This document shows, piece after piece, positions 5,867-8,604 of a DNA stretch of 8,604 nucleotides. This DNA comes from Planctomycetota bacterium (GTDB lineage Bacteria > Planctomycetota > UBA1135 > GCA-002686595). The DNA is taken from assembly GCA_029212955.1 (NCBI GenBank), contig JARGOW010000016.1, positions 8,513 through 17,116 of the forward strand. Reading direction: 5' to 3'. The position numbers and the translations under genes were made by a program. Every line of letters begins with the position of its first letter. Positions within the stretch are counted from its first letter, which is position 1. The notes under the pieces are model-generated. The model saw only the letters and a list, made by a program, of their open reading frames with translations, had not been told where the DNA came from and searched no databases.

Positions 5867-8604
5867 TGGTCCACGCTCCTCAGGACTTCACCCGGAGCCT
5901 CGTAGCCCACGCCAAATTTCTTCAATCGCGGGGTGTACTTCCAGCCGTGCTTCGAACCGGTGTTCAAGTCAAAGCATCCGGGTTCGTAATCCACAAAGAA
6001 GCGTGCCTCCAAGGCATCGGATACCGCATCCAAGATCCAGGGCTGCTGGTCCTTGTCGGTACCCTTGTCGAGCAGGAAGAGACCTGGGGTCTCCTCCGGA
6101 TCCCCATCCCAGGGCAAGGCGTCGTGCAGTCGCAAAAGGGTTCCCATGGCCACACCGCCGAAGGGAATGGGCTCGGCCTCGTAGAATACGTCCTCGAACA
6201 GGGCTCCGGGTTGATCCACGCGCAGGCCCAGATAGGCGAGCTCGGGCACATCGCTGCGTTCCTGCCAGCGGTCCCAGTAGCGCCAGGGGAAGAAAATCAC
6301 CGGGGTACCCACCGCAGCGGCTTGGGCGGCGGTGCCGAAGCGACCACGGAACAGGCCGCCGCCCTCCGCATCCGCAAGCCCCACCTCTAGGGAACCGCGG
6401 GGCATGACAAACTGTCGTCCCAGCTTTCCGGTGTAATGCAGGAGCTCCTGGCCGATCAGGAGCGTGCCTTCGTTGGGGAAGCGGGTGGGTTCCAACACGG
6501 AGATCTCAGAGCTGTCCCCTTCGATTTCCTGGTCGAGCAAACTGACCGGAATGGTCGTCAAGGGATACATCACCGTGCCCACGCTATGGGGACTCGGTGT
6601 TGTGCCCAGGAGTCCACGCCCCGCCGCCGCCAACTCCACAAATCCGGTATCGAAGTCCTTATTGATGTAGCAGACGATCTCGTCGCCGATGCGGGCCAGA
6701 CCCACGTTGTGCGGCAAGGTGTTCAACACTTGGAAATCGCTGCGAACCCGTCCCCGTGAGGTGAACAAGTCCGGGCGCACACGAAGAATCGTCTGGCTGT
6801 CCGTCAGGTCCTCGCCCAGCACCAAACCAGACCCCATGGTCGCTTCCGTGGTCATCCCCGAAGCGAGGCCTGCACCGTGGGTCAAGTCCTGGAATACGAC
6901 CTCGTCGATCACAACCTCCGGGATCGGAAGGCTCGTATCCGAACTCGCCGCGTCCCCGCCAAAGACCACCTGTCCCGCGCTGCTCGGCCGCTCCCCACTC
7001 GGGAATTTGGCGATGCGCGGTAGCAATCGCTGATCTTCTTCGCCGCTGGCGCCGGTGCCCGAGGCCGCCACGATATTGGAACTCAGCCCCGTGGCCAAGG
7101 CGACCCACAAGCCCCGCTCCTCCAGCGGATAGGGCACGGCCGTTTCCGTCGATTCGGCCGCGGCGCTACTCACATCAAAGTCCTGCCAATCGCGCTGAAT
7201 CGTAGTGATCGGCGAGGCGTAGGCCCTATGTATGAGGTTGGTCTGCATGCCCGAAGAGGAAACCAAACCGCCCGTCAAGAAAATCGGGTCCTGGGCTCCG
7301 GGCCATTGGTCCACCCTCTGATCCACCCGAAAAGTGGGCAACACCGCGGTATTGGCCGCGTGGATTTGCGGATAAGTGTCCGCCACTCCACGGAAGCGCA
7401 GGTTGTCCGCGATGGAATTCGTCAAGGGCAGGTCCAATTCCTCGGCCTCACCCCGCTGGGGCTTCCACTGACTTCCCGCTCCCTGTGCCGTCGGTACAAC
7501 CGCCACGGTTGAGGGAAGCACCATGGGCCCGGGACTACCGCCCAGCAGCCCGGATTGGATTTGGGGCAACTGGTCCGCATGGAACCAGCGCACAATGTTC
7601 TCCGCGATGTTCTGATCCAGTCGTACGAGCTGATTGAAGCTGGCTTGGGCAATGTTGTACCGCACCCATTCCGTCAATTCACCCGCCTCGGTATGGGTCA
7701 ATTGAACCATACGGCCCGCGCCCAAATCTGCGGGAAACATGCTTGCCGGAGAAACGGGAATCGAGATCGGAACGCAATACAGGGAACGTTCCATGAGCTC
7801 GTTGACCTGGTTACCGCCCGTGTCGAGCAACGATCCATAGTCGATGAGAAACGCGCGTGCGCCGTCCAGGAAATCCACGCCCAGTTCATCCTGCGCCCCG
7901 CGTCGTGCCACGACCAACTGGCTGTCCAGGGTTCCCGAATAGCGGATCACTTCCACCCCGCCAATCGGGGTGTTGTCCGGCGCCGCCGTGACCCGGCCGC
8001 CACCGAACTGGGTTCCACTCCAACCTTGAACGAGCAGCGCATATCCGCCACTGGTGCTGAAACCGGCCAAGGCTTCTTGGCCATCCGCATCGGAGGAAGG
8101 GTTGTCGGCCAGAACCAATTCCAAGGTGTCCAAATTGTCGGCCTTGATGCCCATCAGACCTTCCACGCCGGCCGTCCCATCGATGGAGATCGCATCCATG
8201 CTCCCCGAGCCAAGCCCGACCACCCGTGCCACCCGAAAAGGTCCCAAGGGCCCGCTCAAGCTCGCTTGACCCTGGGGCAAAGGCTCGGGCATGCCCAGGG
8301 AGTAACCGTAGTGCTCCACGAGGGTTCCCGCCGGGTGATCTCCACTCAATTCGCCCGTACCAACGCCCACAGGAACCGAGGCCGGATCGCGCTCCTGCAA
8401 ACGCTGGCTGCGTGCCATGCGCCCACCAAAGCCCGCCATGGGACCGGCTATGTTGTGCTGGCAAACCAATGCGCCTTCGGACAGTACATATTCGACCAGC
8501 TCCGAACCCACCCGGGCCACGCCCACGGGGGGGAAGCCTTCGGTGGACTCCACAGAAATTCGCGTGTCGCCCAGGGTGATCGCCGTGGTGGTGAAAGTCA
8601 TCCC
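5863..8604 (-). CDS. Large modular protein of the pseudopilin operon, 5' end outside window
   Basis: The frame is open from the right edge to the stop at 5865-5863. An ATG at 8601 gives 912 residues, but there is no visible ribosome site and the codon before it is still open, so the true start is probably outside. No transmembrane helix or prepilin motif is seen in this part. It contains repeated units with an I-G-x-E-(I/L/V)-x-x-Y core near residues 22-39, 213-235, 633-677 and 709-768, and a weaker one at 307-328. The stretch 370-600 is rich in Ala, Gly, Ser and Thr and lacks a recognised motif. The C-terminal 120 residues look like a beta sandwich ending in 'HGWKYTPRLKKFGVGYEAPG'. The stop overlaps the GspJ-like start (ATGA), so it is co-translated with pseudopilins, and an extracellular or tip-associated role (for example the place of GspK) is possible. 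It could also be an unrelated exported structural protein. Function unknown; coding status firm. Confidence 0.85.
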   Translation of the reverse strand, partial: GMTFTTTAITLGDTRISVESTEGFPPVGVARVGSELVEYVLSEGALVCQHNIAGPMAGFGGRMARSQRLQERDPASVPVGVGTGELSGDHPAGTLVEHYGYSLGMPEPLPQGQASLSGPLGPFRVARVVGLGSGSMDAISIDGTAGVEGLMGIKADNLDTLELVLADNPSSDADGQEALAGFSTSGGYALLVQGWSGTQFGGGRVTAAPDNTPIGGVEVIRYSGTLDSQLVVARRGAQDELGVDFLDGARAFLIDYGSLLDTGGNQVNELMERSLYCVPISIPVSPASMFPADLGAGRMVQLTHTEAGELTEWVRYNIAQASFNQLVRLDQNIAENIVRWFHADQLPQIQSGLLGGSPGPMVLPSTVAVVPTAQGAGSQWKPQRGEAEELDLPLTNSIADNLRFRGVADTYPQIHAANTAVLPTFRVDQRVDQWPGAQDPIFLTGGLVSSSGMQTNLIHRAYASPITTIQRDWQDFDVSSAAAESTETAVPYPLEERGLWVALATGLSSNIVAASGTGASGEEDQRLLPRIAKFPSGERPSSAGQVVFGGDAASSDTSLPIPEVVIDEVVFQDLTHGAGLASGMTTEATMGSGLVLGEDLTDSQTILRVRPDLFTSRGRVRSDFQVLNTLPHNVGLARIGDEIVCYINKDFDTGFVELAAAGRGLLGTTPSPHSVGTVMYPLTTIPVSLLDQEIEGDSSEISVLEPTRFPNEGTLLIGQELLHYTGKLGRQFVMPRGSLEVGLADAEGGGLFRGRFGTAAQAAAVGTPVIFFPWRYWDRWQERSDVPELAYLGLRVDQPGALFEDVFYEAEPIPFGGVAMGTLLRLHDALPWDGDPEETPGLFLLDKGTDKDQQPWILDAVSDALEARFFVDYEPGCFDLNTGSKHGWKYTPRLKKFGVGYEAPGEVLRSVDQ
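6298..6477 (-). other. IGxE-type module, unit 5
   Basis: Codons 709-768: 'PNEGTLLIGQELLHYTGKLG', 'MPRGSLEVG', then 'RGRFGTAAQAAAVGTPV'. It follows unit 4 closely, so the two form a tandem pair. It has an insertion between the first Arg-Gly and the RG-x-x-GT end, and Ala replaces the His. Confidence 0.6.
6571..6705 (-). other. IGxE-type module, unit 4
   Basis: Codons 633-677: 'VGLARIGDEIVCYINKDFD' then 'GRGLLGTTPSPHSVGTVMY'. This is the most complete copy, with IGDE, Tyr, Arg-Gly, Gly-Thr, His and the closing G-T-V. Confidence 0.65.
7618..7683 (-). other. IGxE-type module, degenerate unit 3
   Basis: Codons 307-328: 'GELTEWVRYNIAQASFNQLV' aligns with unit 2 by the E-(V/W)-(I/V)-R-Y core and the 'QLV' strand. 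It lacks the RG motif and is the least certain copy. Confidence 0.3.
7897..7965 (-). other. IGxE-type module, unit 2
   Basis: Codons 213-235: 'IGGVEVIRYSG' followed by 'SQLVVARRGAQ'. The Glu, Tyr and Arg-Gly positions match the other units; the Gly-Thr/His end is missing or degenerate. Confidence 0.5.
8485..8538 (-). other. IGxE-type module, unit 1
   Basis: Codons 22-39: 'GFPPVGVARVGSELVEYV'. The 'FP..G...vG.E.v.Y' core is intact, but the RG-x-x-GT half is not obvious; an 'HPAGTLV' that may be its end lies at residues 89-95. Confidence 0.5.

Noticed and set aside
1..8604. CRISPR arrays, tRNA or rRNA genes, insertion sequences, attachment sites
   Set aside because: No regularly spaced repeats, cloverleaf-like sequences, transposase motifs or terminal inverted repeats were seen on either strand.
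5863..8604. Prophage origin for the large protein because its modules resemble phage tail units
   Set aside because: The gene overlaps a pseudopilin gene and no other phage gene is visible in the window, so the resemblance is better explained by a shared module.

Overview
The window is GC-rich bacterial DNA in which every convincing gene lies on the minus strand, so transcription runs from high to low coordinates. The content is chromosomal: a minor pseudopilin cluster, secreted or membrane proteins of the PpiC/SurA type, and the chromosome-segregation gene scpB. There is no transposase, integrase, tRNA, rRNA or CRISPR array. The organism cannot be named from the sequence. The long modular secretion-associated proteins, the tandem small beta domains and a Sec-exported DnaJ-like cysteine motif fit Planctomycetota or a similar Gram-negative lineage; this is an inference from style only.

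Layout in transcription order. (1) 8604-5863: a large protein of at least 912 residues, running off the right edge, with several copies of an 'IGxE..Y' module. (2) 5866-4691: a GspJ/PulJ-like pseudopilin of 391 aa that overlaps gene 1 by ATGA and carries the same module at its C-terminus. (3) 4689-4207: a GspI/PilV-like pseudopilin of 160 aa, one base after gene 2. (4) 4188-2635: a Sec-exported 517-aa protein with two small beta domains, a helical middle and two CxxCxGxG motifs. (5) 2635-1613: a probable lipoprotein of 340 aa with a SurA-type N-domain and a PpiC domain, sharing one base with gene 4 (TGATG). (6) 1516-767: ScpB with an acidic N-terminal extension. (7) 560-1: the N-terminal 186 residues of a membrane-anchored protein with a PpiD/SurA-like start, running off the left edge.

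Genes 1-5 are so tightly packed (overlaps, or gaps of 1 and 17-18 bases) that they are almost certainly one transcript. scpB follows after 97 bases, and a 206-base gap with one weak terminator-like hairpin separates gene 7. The likely theme is an envelope-spanning type II secretion or type IV pilus-like machine. Two pseudopilins and a large extracellular module-rich protein would form the assembly or its tip, and exported folding factors would assist it, with scpB as a housekeeping passenger.

The most interesting observation is the module shared by genes 1 and 2. It resembles the 'G..IG.E.i.Y......RG..GT...H..G' pattern known from phage tail and baseplate proteins, and is here attached to a pseudopilin. 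The exported DnaJ-like motif and the PpiC domain lacking its first active-site histidine are secondary points.
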